Assembly: GCA_002308475.1 (NCBI GenBank)
Contig: DBVL01000062.1
Coordinates: 8,643 to 13,760 of the forward strand
Direction of reading: 5' to 3'
Length of the DNA: 5,118 nucleotides
Source: Spirochaetales bacterium UBA1265
GTDB taxonomy: Bacteria; Spirochaetota; Spirochaetia; Sphaerochaetales; Sphaerochaetaceae
The position numbers and the translations under genes were made by a program. The notes beneath the pieces were generated by a model. That model searched no databases. It saw only the letters and a list, made by a program, of their open reading frames with translations, and had not been told where the DNA came from. Position 1 is the stretch's first letter; each line of letters begins with the position of its first letter. Of this stretch, positions 1-5,118 are shown piece by piece.

Positions 1-1727
1 TCAAACAGTGCTGTTGAAAGAACATGAAGTGAGTAGAACCATCCTCTTGTCTGGTCAAGACCTTCATTAATGAAGTCTGCCGGGAAGATGTTCTCAAAGC
101 GCTCTTTGTTTTCAAACGGATAGTGAAGCTGTCCGTAGGGCATGCTGCCACTTTCGAACCAGCAGTCAAGTACATCCGGAACTCTTCTCATGGTTCCCTT
201 TCCATCAGGACTTGGCCATGTAAGCTCATCTACAAAGTGTTTATGAAGATCAGTAACTTTCTTGCCACTCTTCTGCTCAAGTTCAGCTATAGAGCCTATG
301 ACTTCAGTGTAGTCTGAACCGTCACACTGCCATACAGGAATAGGGTTACCCCAGAATCTGTTTCTGGAAATGGCCCAGTCTCTGGCTCCTTCAAGCCACT
401 TACCGAATCTTCCGTCCTTAAGGTGGGAAGGAACCCAGTTGACCTTCTGGTTATTCGCAACAAGGCGGTCTTTGAAAGCTGTTACTTTAACATACCAGCA
501 GTCCATGGCTCTGTAAATAAGAGGAGAACCTGTTCTCCAGCAGAACGGATAACTGTGAAGATAGTTTTCTCTCTTTACAAGTTTCCCCTCTTCTTTCAGG
601 CGTTGGATAATCATTTTATCTGCATCTTTAACAAAAAGTCCTTCATACTCTTTGACTTCAGAGGTGAATTTGCACTCATCATCAATTGGACAGACAACAG
701 GAATACCAGTTCCTTTAAGAACATTATAGTCATCTTCACCAAAGCCCGGAGCTGTATGGACTATTCCACAGCCATCTGCAGTTGTAACGTAGTCTCCGAG
801 AACAGTGACAAAAGCTCCCTGCTCATAGAGGTTTGCAAAGTATGGGAACAGTGGTTCATATCTGCGACCCGCAAGATCACGGCCCTTGTAGGATTCAATT
901 ATCTCGTAGTCCTTCTCATCCTTGTAGTAGGAAGAAAGTCTTTCTTTTCCAATATAGTAAAAATCTCCTGAAGTCAGATCTTTGATCTTAACATAGTCAA
1001 TCTCAGGACCCAAAGCCAGAGCCAAATTGGAAGGAAGTGTCCATGGAGTTGTTGTCCATGCAAGAAAATAGGTGTTTTCAGTACCCTTCTCAAGGAATCT
1101 GACTGTAATGGCGGGATCTGTTACATCTTTGTACCCACCAAGGTTCACTTCCATGTTTGAGAGAGGACAACCAAGACCAGGGCTATAAGGAAGAATATTA
1201 TAACCCTTGTAGATGAGTCCCTTGTCATAGAGAGACTTGAAAACCCACCAGATACTTTCCATGAACTTGGGATCCATGGTTCTGTATCCATGCTCAAAGT
1301 CTACCCAGCGACCCATTCTGGTTATTTCTTTCTTCCAATCAGCAGTAAAGCGCAGAACTATGGAACGGCACTCTTCATTGTATCTGTCTATTCCGTACTC
1401 CTGTATTTCCTTTGCACTTGAGATGCCGAGCTTCTTTTTCATTTCGTTCTCAACAGGAAGTCCATGACAGTCCCAACCCCAGTTTCTTACAACTCTCTTG
1501 CCCTTCATGGTCTGATAGCGAGGGATGACATCTTTGATTGTTCCTGGTACAAAGTGCCCATAATGAGGATGACCTGTTGCAAACGGAGGTCCATCATAGA
1601 ATGAGAATTCATTATCAGGACTTCTGTTTTCAATGGATTTTTTGAAAATATCATTTTCTTCCCAATACTTCTGAATTTTTTCTTCCATCTCAGGAAAATT
1701 CTGTTTTGGGTTTACTGGTTTAAACAT
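1..1727 (-). CDS. ileS: Isoleucyl-tRNA synthetase, type 2 (eukaryote-like), N-terminal 575 codons; 3' end outside window
   Basis: This cytoplasmic class I synthetase joins isoleucine to tRNA-Ile with ATP and edits mischarged valine. The reading frame is open from the ATG at 1727-1725 to the left edge, giving 575 full codons of a protein that usually has about 1,000-1,100 residues. The catalytic-core HIGH-type motif reads HYGH at residues 55-58, within [14 protein letters not shown], followed by [10 protein letters not shown] at 84-93. The CP1 editing domain shows the Thr-rich [11 protein letters not shown] at 224-234 and [11 protein letters not shown] at 324-334. The core resumes with [14 protein letters not shown] (453-466), [12 protein letters not shown] (521-532) and [10 protein letters not shown] (556-565). 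The KMSKS loop and anticodon-binding domain lie outside the window. The HYGH context is that of type 2 enzymes, a class known for reduced mupirocin sensitivity. The start is supported by GGAG 8 nt upstream (1736-1739) and a promoter before it. The gene is divergent from cca. Identity is secure; the subtype is likely. Confidence 0.97.
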   Translation of the reverse strand, partial: MFKPVNPKQNFPEMEEKIQKYWEENDIFKKSIENRSPDNEFSFYDGPPFATGHPHYGHFVPGTIKDVIPRYQTMKGKRVVRNWGWDCHGLPVENEMKKKLGISSAKEIQEYGIDRYNEECRSIVLRFTADWKKEITRMGRWVDFEHGYRTMDPKFMESIWWVFKSLYDKGLIYKGYNILPYSPGLGCPLSNMEVNLGGYKDVTDPAITVRFLEKGTENTYFLAWTTTPWTLPSNLALALGPEIDYVKIKDLTSGDFYYIGKERLSSYYKDEKDYEIIESYKGRDLAGRRYEPLFPYFANLYEQGAFVTVLGDYVTTADGCGIVHTAPGFGEDDYNVLKGTGIPVVCPIDDECKFTSEVKEYEGLFVKDADKMIIQRLKEEGKLVKRENYLHSYPFCWRTGSPLIYRAMDCWYVKVTAFKDRLVANNQKVNWVPSHLKDGRFGKWLEGARDWAISRNRFWGNPIPVWQCDGSDYTEVIGSIAELEQKSGKKVTDLHKHFVDELTWPSPDGKGTMRRVPDVLDCWFESGSMPYGQLHYPFENKERFENIFPADFINEGLDQTRGWFYSLHVLSTALF

Positions 1728-1754
1728 TAGTTATTCTCCAATTATTTTTGTCTC

Positions 1755-1784
1755 AGTATAACTAAATTAAAGACTCTCTCTCAA
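1755..1784 (-). promoter_or_regulatory. Sigma70-type promoter of ileS
   Basis: On the minus strand TTGAGA (1784-1779, 5 of 6 matches to the -35 consensus) is followed after 18 nt by TATACT (1760-1755, 5 of 6 matches to the -10 consensus). Transcription would start near 1748, leaving a leader of about 21 nt that contains the GGAG ribosome-binding site at 1739-1736. Such a leader is too short for a T-box riboswitch. The site is predicted from sequence only. Confidence 0.6.
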
Positions 1785-1811
1785 GTATGCTTTATAAATA
1801 AAGGTCTTTTC

Positions 1812-1820
1812 TGCTATATT
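1812..1820 (+). promoter_or_regulatory. Candidate extended -10 element of cca (possibly leaderless transcript)
   Basis: TGCTATATT has the extended -10 form TGn plus TATATT. With the usual spacing, transcription would begin near 1827, which is the first base of the cca ATG. The matching -35 position (1792-1797, TTATAA) is weak, as is common for extended -10 promoters. An alternative -10, TATAAA at 1793-1798, would start transcription near 1805 but has no good -35 and gives no well-placed ribosome-binding site. Confidence 0.35.
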
Positions 1821-1826
1821 TATGGC

Positions 1827-3188
1827 ATGAAGAAATTCCCGGTTCCAGCAAAGATACAAAAGATTTCCTCCATATTCAGAAATGCAGGTTTCTCCCTGTA
1901 TATAGTTGGTGGTGCTGTCAGGGATTTTCTGCTTGGAATAAAGAATCATGACTATGATCTTTGTACAGATGCTGAACCGGAAGAAGTCATGGCTATTATC
2001 TCTCATGTCATTCCTACAGGGATAAAACACGGCACTGTTACTGTTCGTTTTGCAAATGAGAGTTTTGAAGTTACAACCTTCAGGACTGAGAGCTCATATT
2101 CAGATTTCAGACATCCTGATAAGGTCAGTTTTATTAAATCTCTGGATGAGGATCTTTCAAGAAGAGATTTTACAGTGAACGCTTTTGCAGCAGACTGTAC
2201 AACAGGTGTCGTTACTGACCTTTTCGGTGGCTATGAGGATCTGAAGAAGGGAATAATCAGAGCCATAGGTAATCCTAAGGAACGCTTTCAGGAAGATGCA
2301 CTGAGACTTATGAGGATGTGCAGGTTCTGCGCTAAACTGGATTTTATCCCGGATGAGAAAACACTTGAAGATGCCTCTACTCTCTCTCATTTGATCTGTG
2401 CTGTATCCAAAGAACGCATATTTGATGAACTGCAGAAGACTCTTATGTCTGATCATCCTTCCCGTGGAATAGCATTGATGGAGATTAGTGGTATTTTAAA
2501 GGAGATTCTTCCAGAACTTGCCGCTTGTAGAGGGATTCATCAGACAAAGTTGAATGCAACAGATGTATTTGAACACATAATGATAGCTCTGGATGCTGCG
2601 GCAGAACATAATTATTCTTTGGAAGTCCGTCTGGCACTTTTACTTCATGATATAGGTAAAGTTCCAACCATGAGTATAAACCAATATGGAATCATGCGCT
2701 TTCACAACCATGAGATTGTTGGTGCAAAAATGGCTAATGAAATCCTCAGACGCCTAAAGTGTTCAAACCATCTGATAGATACCGTAACTCTCCTAATAGA
2801 AAACCATATGGTGCGCTATACTGAAAACTGGACAGACGGAGCTGTCAGAAGGTTTATAAACAGAGTTGGAAAAGAGAATATAAACATTCTTTTTGAACTG
2901 CAGTGGTGTGACCAGATTGCTTCTGAAGGTAGAGCCAAGACAGAGCTTTATGACGGTTTTATAGAACGGATAAGAGAAGTTCAGAAAACTGCCATGACAG
3001 TAAAGGACTTGGCTGTTTCAGGAGAGGATCTGAGTGCTGCAGGTATTCCTAAATCCAAGGTTATGGGAGAGATTCTTTCTCAGCTTTTAGAGATGGTGCT
3101 GGACTATCCGTCATTGAATGATAAAGAGATTCTTCTGAAGGAAGCTAATCTAATTTTTCAAAACCAAGCTCAGTCCAACAAAGCTTAG
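1827..3188 (+). CDS. cca: CCA-adding tRNA nucleotidyltransferase (class II, with HD domain)
   Basis: This cytoplasmic enzyme builds or repairs the 3' CCA end of tRNA from CTP and ATP without a nucleic acid template. The 453-residue protein begins with a polymerase-beta-like nucleotidyltransferase head. It contains GGAVRD (28-33), the metal-binding DYD (42-44) and RRDFTVNAFA (112-121). EDALRLMR (156-163) matches the EDxxR base-selecting motif of class II CCA enzymes. An HD phosphohydrolase-like domain follows, with LLLHDIGK (271-278) and FHNHEIVGA (292-300). The EDxxR motif and overall architecture favour a CCA or A-adding enzyme over a poly(A) polymerase, although a division of labour with a second enzyme elsewhere cannot be excluded. 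The ATG at 1827 is the first usable start: the ATG at 1822 is followed by a stop after one codon. No ribosome-binding site lies at normal distance; AAAGG at 1799-1803 is 23 nt away. The 3' end overlaps rnc by 44 bp, tail to tail. Confidence 0.93.
   Translation: MKKFPVPAKIQKISSIFRNAGFSLYIVGGAVRDFLLGIKNHDYDLCTDAEPEEVMAIISHVIPTGIKHGTVTVRFANESFEVTTFRTESSYSDFRHPDKVSFIKSLDEDLSRRDFTVNAFAADCTTGVVTDLFGGYEDLKKGIIRAIGNPKERFQEDALRLMRMCRFCAKLDFIPDEKTLEDASTLSHLICAVSKERIFDELQKTLMSDHPSRGIALMEISGILKEILPELAACRGIHQTKLNATDVFEHIMIALDAAAEHNYSLEVRLALLLHDIGKVPTMSINQYGIMRFHNHEIVGAKMANEILRRLKCSNHLIDTVTLLIENHMVRYTENWTDGAVRRFINRVGKENINILFELQWCDQIASEGRAKTELYDGFIERIREVQKTAMTVKDLAVSGEDLSAAGIPKSKVMGEILSQLLEMVLDYPSLNDKEILLKEANLIFQNQAQSNKA
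3145..3188. other. Tail-to-tail overlap of cca and rnc
   Basis: The last 14 sense codons plus the stop of cca on the plus strand are also the last codons of rnc on the minus strand. Both reading frames belong to well-identified families and both stops are clear (cca TAG at 3186-3188, rnc TAG at 3147-3145). There is no room for an intergenic terminator, and I see no strong hairpin with a U-tract in or just beyond the overlap on either strand. Confidence 0.9.
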
Positions 3189-3897
3189 CTGCGTTTTGCT
3201 CTGCTTCTTTCTTGTTTTTTCCACCAGCAGGACCGTATTTTTTACCATGAAATTCCACAGTGTAGAAGAATGTTTGTTCATGCTCCGGACCTTCTGTCCT
3301 GATCAAAGTGTAGGTAGGAACCTTCTTGTATTTTTTCTGAACATACTCCTGAAGCATGGTCTTGTAGTCTTTTTTATGCTTGTTGGAAAGAACATCATTA
3401 ATTGAAGGAATCAGAAGCCTGAGAATGAAGGCTTTAGCGTATTCAAAGCCTTTGTCCAGATACACAGCAGCGAAAATAGCTTCCATGCAATCTGCGAGAA
3501 TGGCTTTCTTTGTTCTTCCTCCAGTTATTTCTTCTCCTTTGCCTATAAGAATATACTTGTCCACATCCAGTTCAAGAGCTGCCTTGGAAAGACTGTCTTC
3601 ACTGACTACAAAACTTCTTATCTTTGTATACTCACCTTCATTCCCGTTGGTGTTCTCAAACAGGTAGCCGGAAACAACTAAAGACAGAACACTGTCTCCT
3701 AGGAACTCAAGACGCTCGTTGTCTTCAATGCTATGATCCTTTACTTCATTTGCATAAGAAGAATGAATAAAGGCGTTTTCAAGAATGGAAATGTTATTTA
3801 GGCTTATGCCGGCTTTTTTTTGAAACAATAAAAGCTCCTCTTTCCGATCTGCCGGAAAATCAGGAGCTTTATGTATTTTTTTTAGATTAAGGGTCAT
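3145..3897 (-). CDS. rnc: Ribonuclease III
   Basis: This endonuclease cuts double-stranded RNA, including rRNA precursors and some mRNAs, and acts as a dimer with Mg2+. The 250-residue protein has the catalytic domain at about 20-170 with the signature NERLEFLGDSV (60-70). That supplies the acidic residues E61, E64 and D68, and the distal catalytic pair D136 and E139 lies in ADCMEAIFAAVYLDKG. The dsRNA-binding domain spans about 178-245 and ends in the typical basic GGKNKKEAEQNAAK stretch. Length is normal for the family, with a slightly long N-terminus. The ATG at 3897 follows the acpP stop after 3 nt (TGA TAG ATG). I see no clear ribosome-binding site, so translation probably depends on coupling to acpP. 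acpP-rnc adjacency is common in bacteria. Codons 10-23 encode a strong mRNA hairpin flanked by two A8 tracts. The last 44 bp overlap the end of cca on the other strand. Confidence 0.97.
   Translation of the reverse strand: MTLNLKKIHKAPDFPADRKEELLLFQKKAGISLNNISILENAFIHSSYANEVKDHSIEDNERLEFLGDSVLSLVVSGYLFENTNGNEGEYTKIRSFVVSEDSLSKAALELDVDKYILIGKGEEITGGRTKKAILADCMEAIFAAVYLDKGFEYAKAFILRLLIPSINDVLSNKHKKDYKTMLQEYVQKKYKKVPTYTLIRTEGPEHEQTFFYTVEFHGKKYGPAGGKNKKEAEQNAAKLCWTELGFEKLD
3831..3870 (-). promoter_or_regulatory. Stem-loop inside the 5' coding region of rnc (candidate autoregulatory or attenuator hairpin)
   Basis: Read in the rnc mRNA, AAAGCUCCU (3870-3862) pairs perfectly with AGGAGCUUU (3839-3831). 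Inside it UUUCCG (3858-3853) pairs with CGGAAA (3846-3841). This makes 15 bp with a 3x1 internal loop and the hexaloop GCAGAU. The 3' side runs into UAUUGUUU and the 5' side is preceded by an A8 tract, so it also resembles an intrinsic terminator or attenuator. On the other strand the stem is followed 5 nt later by T8. The structure is seen directly in the sequence; its role is inferred. Confidence 0.5.
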
Positions 3898-3900
3898 CTA

Positions 3901-4143
3901 TCAGTCAATAAGAGTAGCGAGATAGGCAACTACTTCCTTAACTGTTTCAAAAGTTCTGCCCTTCTCATCTGGAATGGTAATATCAAACTCTTCTTCGAAA
4001 CCACTGACCAGATCAAGAATATCCATGCTGTCAGCCTTCAAATCGTTGACAAATGATGAATTCTCAGTGATTGAATCCTCATCTACAGCAAGCTTCTCAG
4101 CAATAATTGCCTTAACTTTCTCAAATATTTCCTTGTTCTCCAT
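3901..4143 (-). CDS. acpP: Acyl carrier protein
   Basis: This small acidic cytoplasmic protein carries growing acyl chains in type II fatty acid synthesis on a 4'-phosphopantetheine arm. The arm is attached to Ser39 in the motif LKADSMDILDLV (35-46; the usual motif is DSLD). The length of 80 residues and the helix II run GFEEEFDITIPDE (48-60) are typical. After that the usual acidic DAEK segment is replaced by KGRTFETV (61-68), a more basic version. The start at 4143 is 4 nt after the rpmF stop. Its ribosome-binding site GAGGAG (4156-4151) is formed by the last two sense codons of rpmF, 7 nt from the ATG, which suggests efficient coupled translation. rnc follows after 3 nt. The link with coaD is functional: CoA made through coaD supplies the prosthetic group via an ACP synthase not present here. 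Confidence 0.97.
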   Translation of the reverse strand: MENKEIFEKVKAIIAEKLAVDEDSITENSSFVNDLKADSMDILDLVSGFEEEFDITIPDEKGRTFETVKEVVAYLATLID

Positions 4144-4147
4144 TATA

Positions 4148-4330
4148 TTACTCCTCTGGGTTTACAATCTGGACACCTTTATAATATCCACACTTTGGAC
4201 AAACTCTATGCGGGAGAATAAGAGAACCGCACTTTGTACACTTTGTAAGTGTAGGTGCAGCAAGCTTCATATTGCTTGCTTTACGTGAAGCTGCAGAAGA
4301 TTTAGAAGTCTTATATTTTGGTGTAGCCAT
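4148..4330 (-). CDS. rpmF: 50S ribosomal protein L32
   Basis: This 60-residue basic protein is a component of the large ribosomal subunit. It opens with the family N-terminus MATPKYKTSKSSAASRKA (1-18) and carries a complete zinc ribbon with Cys31, Cys34, Cys44 and Cys47 around LPHRVCPKCGYYKG (39-52). It is therefore the zinc-binding (C+) form rather than a cysteine-free paralogue. The start at 4330 is fixed by GAGGT (4340-4336), 5 nt upstream. A candidate promoter lies in the gap after coaD. acpP follows after 4 nt and uses the GAGGAG of the last two rpmF codons as its ribosome-binding site. In many bacteria rpmF is linked to lipid genes (DUF177-rpmF-plsX-fab). Here only acpP remains beside it. 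Confidence 0.97.
   Translation of the reverse strand: MATPKYKTSKSSAASRKASNMKLAAPTLTKCTKCGSLILPHRVCPKCGYYKGVQIVNPEE
4151..4156 (-). promoter_or_regulatory. Ribosome-binding site of acpP, embedded in the last rpmF codons
   Basis: The two terminal Glu codons of rpmF (GAG GAG) form a near-ideal Shine-Dalgarno 7 nt before the acpP ATG, with the rpmF TAA inside the spacer. Ribosomes finishing rpmF would therefore cover the acpP initiation site, which implies translational coupling. Confidence 0.7.
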
Positions 4331-4335
4331 TTTTT

Positions 4336-4340
4336 ACCTC
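4336..4340 (-). promoter_or_regulatory. Ribosome-binding site of rpmF
   Basis: GAGGT followed by five A residues precedes the rpmF ATG. It is the clearest free-standing Shine-Dalgarno in the coaD-to-rnc part of the cluster and settles the rpmF start. Confidence 0.75.
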
Positions 4341-4370
4341 GTAACAATAAAATTCGAATACCAACGTGAG

Positions 4371-4397
4371 AATATAAGAAAAGATAGTTTAAGTCAA
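4371..4397 (-). promoter_or_regulatory. Candidate promoter for rpmF-acpP-rnc overlapping the coaD stop
   Basis: On the minus strand TTGACT (4397-4392, 5 of 6 matches to the -35 consensus) directly precedes the coaD TAA. TATATT (4376-4371) lies 15 nt downstream; a 17-nt spacing would instead place TATTCT at 4374-4369. Either option starts transcription around 4362-4364, inside the 58-bp coaD-rpmF gap, leaving a leader of about 30 nt before rpmF. Spacing is not ideal, so this is tentative. It would let the ribosomal protein and ACP genes be expressed more strongly than coaD. Confidence 0.4.
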
Positions 4398-4880
4398 CTG
4401 TTTGTACTTCTCTATTAGTGCCCTGTTTACAACCTCAGGAACTATGGATGAAACATCTGCCCCGAAGCGGACCATCTCTTTGATTGTTGAACTTCTTACA
4501 AAGGTAAGTTGGGGATCAGCAGCCATCAGTAGTGTCTCATGTTCAGGAAACAGTATTTTGTTTGCAGTAGCCTGTTCCATCTCATAGTAGAAGTCATTTG
4601 AGTCTCTTACACCTTTGATGATAAGTGGAGACCCTACCTTCTTGAGAAAGTCCACTGTCAGACCATCCCAGATTTCCACTGATATGTTCTCAAGATCGGA
4701 TAGTACCGAACAGATATGCTCTTTTCTTTCCTCGGCAGTAAATAAAGCTTGCTTGGAAGAATTTGAACCTACAACAACGTAAAGCTTGTCCACAAGAGAA
4801 GCTGAACGTCTGATTATATCTACATGACCATATGTAAGAGGATCAAAACTGCCAGGAATGATAGCTGTTCTCTCTTTCAT
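4389..4880 (-). CDS. coaD: Phosphopantetheine adenylyltransferase
   Basis: This enzyme catalyses the penultimate step of coenzyme A synthesis, transferring AMP from ATP to 4'-phosphopantetheine to give dephospho-CoA; family members are hexamers in the cytoplasm. The 163-residue length is standard. The nucleotidyltransferase fold opens with IIPGSFDPLTYGHVDII (7-23), where TYGH (16-19) is the (T/H)xGH signature. Lys43 sits in NSSKQALFT at the usual substrate-binding position. KGVRDSNDFYYEMEQA (89-104) matches the conserved RGxRxxxDFxxE block, with Lys89 where Arg is usual, and FVRSSTIKEM (127-136) is the C-terminal ATP-binding element. The ATG at 4880 overlaps the stop of the upstream gene (ATGA), with GAGGAA (4894-4889) 8 nt upstream as ribosome-binding site. 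Both points support this start and translational coupling. rpmF follows after 58 bp. Confidence 0.96.
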   Translation of the reverse strand: MKERTAIIPGSFDPLTYGHVDIIRRSASLVDKLYVVVGSNSSKQALFTAEERKEHICSVLSDLENISVEIWDGLTVDFLKKVGSPLIIKGVRDSNDFYYEMEQATANKILFPEHETLLMAADPQLTFVRSSTIKEMVRFGADVSSIVPEVVNRALIEKYKQLT

Positions 4881-5118
4881 TCTCTGTGTTCCTCTACATA
4901 TTTGAGCATGGAGTTATAGTTGTCATTACTTTCATAGGCAATCTTTTCTTTTATAATGAACTTGCCTTCCTCGTCATGTGTGAAGACAGCAAAACTTCCA
5001 TGGCCTATATATGAAATTTTATCGGGTTCCTGAACGTTGTATTTTTCTTTCAGCTTATTGAGCACACAGTCAAAATGTGAATATGATCCATCACTTTCTG
5101 TTATGGCCTCAATAATGG
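4877..5118 (-). CDS. Unrecognised protein, C-terminal 79 residues; 5' end outside window
   Basis: The frame is open from the right edge to the TGA at 4879-4877. It gives 79 full codons and no stop, so this is the tail of a longer gene. A GTG at 5065 could start a 62-residue product, but the frame continues upstream of it and that codon has no obvious ribosome-binding site, so I treat it as an internal Val. The visible part is hydrophilic and charged, with KEKYNVQEPDKISYIGHGSF and later FIIKEKIAYESNDNYNSM, ending in KYVEEHRE. It has no signal peptide, membrane segment, cysteine cluster or motif that I recognise. It is not RsmD, which often precedes coaD. Its TGA overlaps the coaD ATG by 4 bp and it carries the coaD ribosome-binding site, so the two are almost certainly co-transcribed. 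The function is unknown. Confidence 0.75.
   Translation of the reverse strand, partial: IIEAITESDGSYSHFDCVLNKLKEKYNVQEPDKISYIGHGSFAVFTHDEEGKFIIKEKIAYESNDNYNSMLKYVEEHRE
4889..4894 (-). promoter_or_regulatory. Ribosome-binding site of coaD inside the upstream gene
   Basis: GAGGAA lies 8 nt before the coaD ATG and is read as Glu-Glu near the end of the upstream protein. Combined with the ATGA stop-start overlap it indicates that coaD is translated from the same message as the gene before it. Confidence 0.65.

Larger units (their letters stand above)
1728..1826. other. Divergent ileS/cca intergenic region
   Basis: This 99-bp AT-rich spacer separates two divergently transcribed tRNA-related genes and is the only clear divergent control region in the window. 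It contains the ileS promoter and ribosome-binding site on the minus strand and a candidate cca promoter on the plus strand. I see no long inverted repeat, operator or structured leader in it. The predicted ileS and cca promoter elements lie close together but do not share a hexamer. Confidence 0.7.

Noticed and set aside
423..971. A 182-codon plus-strand open frame opposite ileS
   Set aside because: It lies entirely antisense to conserved IleRS editing-domain and catalytic-core sequence, has no ribosome-binding site, and its translation resembles no family. It is a shadow frame.
1771..1782. Short CT repeat as a variable simple-sequence repeat
   Set aside because: It has only a few dinucleotide units, which is too short to expect phase variation. 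Part of it is already explained by the ileS -35 region.
1767..2030. Minus-strand open frame of 87 codons covering the divergent spacer and the start of cca
   Set aside because: It lies mostly opposite the cca nucleotidyltransferase motifs and across the predicted ileS promoter. It shows no coding features of its own.
3189..3240. An intrinsic terminator for cca just after its stop
   Set aside because: T-runs are present on the plus strand here, but no GC-rich stem directly precedes them.
3974..4288. Plus-strand open frame of 104 codons opposite acpP and rpmF
   Set aside because: It is antisense to two certain genes and has no recognisable motif.
4352..4359. Palindrome ATTCGAAT in the coaD-rpmF gap as an operator
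   Set aside because: At 8 bp in AT-rich sequence it is too short to support alone, and it does not match a lipid-gene regulator site that I know.
5063..5065. GTG as start of a 62-residue protein before coaD
   Set aside because: The frame stays open upstream to the window edge and no ribosome-binding site is evident, so the codon is most likely an internal Val of a longer gene.
1..5118. Mobile element, CRISPR array, phage or defence system, tRNA or rRNA genes
   Set aside because: Almost every base belongs to core housekeeping genes. I see no direct-repeat array, terminal inverted repeats, transposase or integrase motifs, or cloverleaf sequence.

Overview
This window holds ordinary housekeeping genes from a bacterial chromosome of moderate to low GC. 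The isoleucyl-tRNA synthetase is the eukaryote-like (type 2) form, its gene has a very short leader with no room for a T-box, and the cluster coaD-rpmF-acpP-rnc is compact. Together these fit a spirochaete, perhaps Treponema-like, better than a typical Firmicute. That assignment is an inference from memory of these families; the sequence does not prove it.

Left part (1-1727, minus): the first 575 codons of ileS, running off the left edge. A 99-bp divergent intergenic region (1728-1826) follows. It carries a good sigma70-type promoter for ileS and a candidate extended -10 for cca placed so close to the cca ATG that the message could be leaderless. Centre (1827-3188, plus): a complete class II CCA-adding tRNA nucleotidyltransferase with an HD domain.

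Right part (3145-5118, minus): a tight cluster transcribed leftward. In order of transcription it is the 3' end of an unrecognised gene, coaD (4-bp overlap), a 58-bp gap with a candidate promoter, rpmF, acpP (4-bp gap, with its ribosome-binding site inside the last rpmF codons) and rnc (3-bp gap, no clear ribosome-binding site). rnc and cca converge and overlap tail to tail by 44 bp, so no intergenic terminator is possible between them.

Functionally the genes cover tRNA charging (ileS), tRNA 3'-end synthesis (cca), dsRNA and rRNA processing (rnc), the large ribosomal subunit (rpmF), and the CoA/4'-phosphopantetheine-ACP axis (coaD, acpP). coaD makes the precursor of the CoA that supplies the prosthetic group for ACP. 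plsX and the DUF177 gene, which often accompany rpmF and acpP, are absent here.

I see no mobile element, CRISPR array, tRNA/rRNA gene or novel defence-like system. The most interesting signal is a 40-nt, 15-bp imperfect hairpin at codons 10-23 of rnc, just downstream of acpP. It could be a site of RNase III autoregulation or an attenuator.
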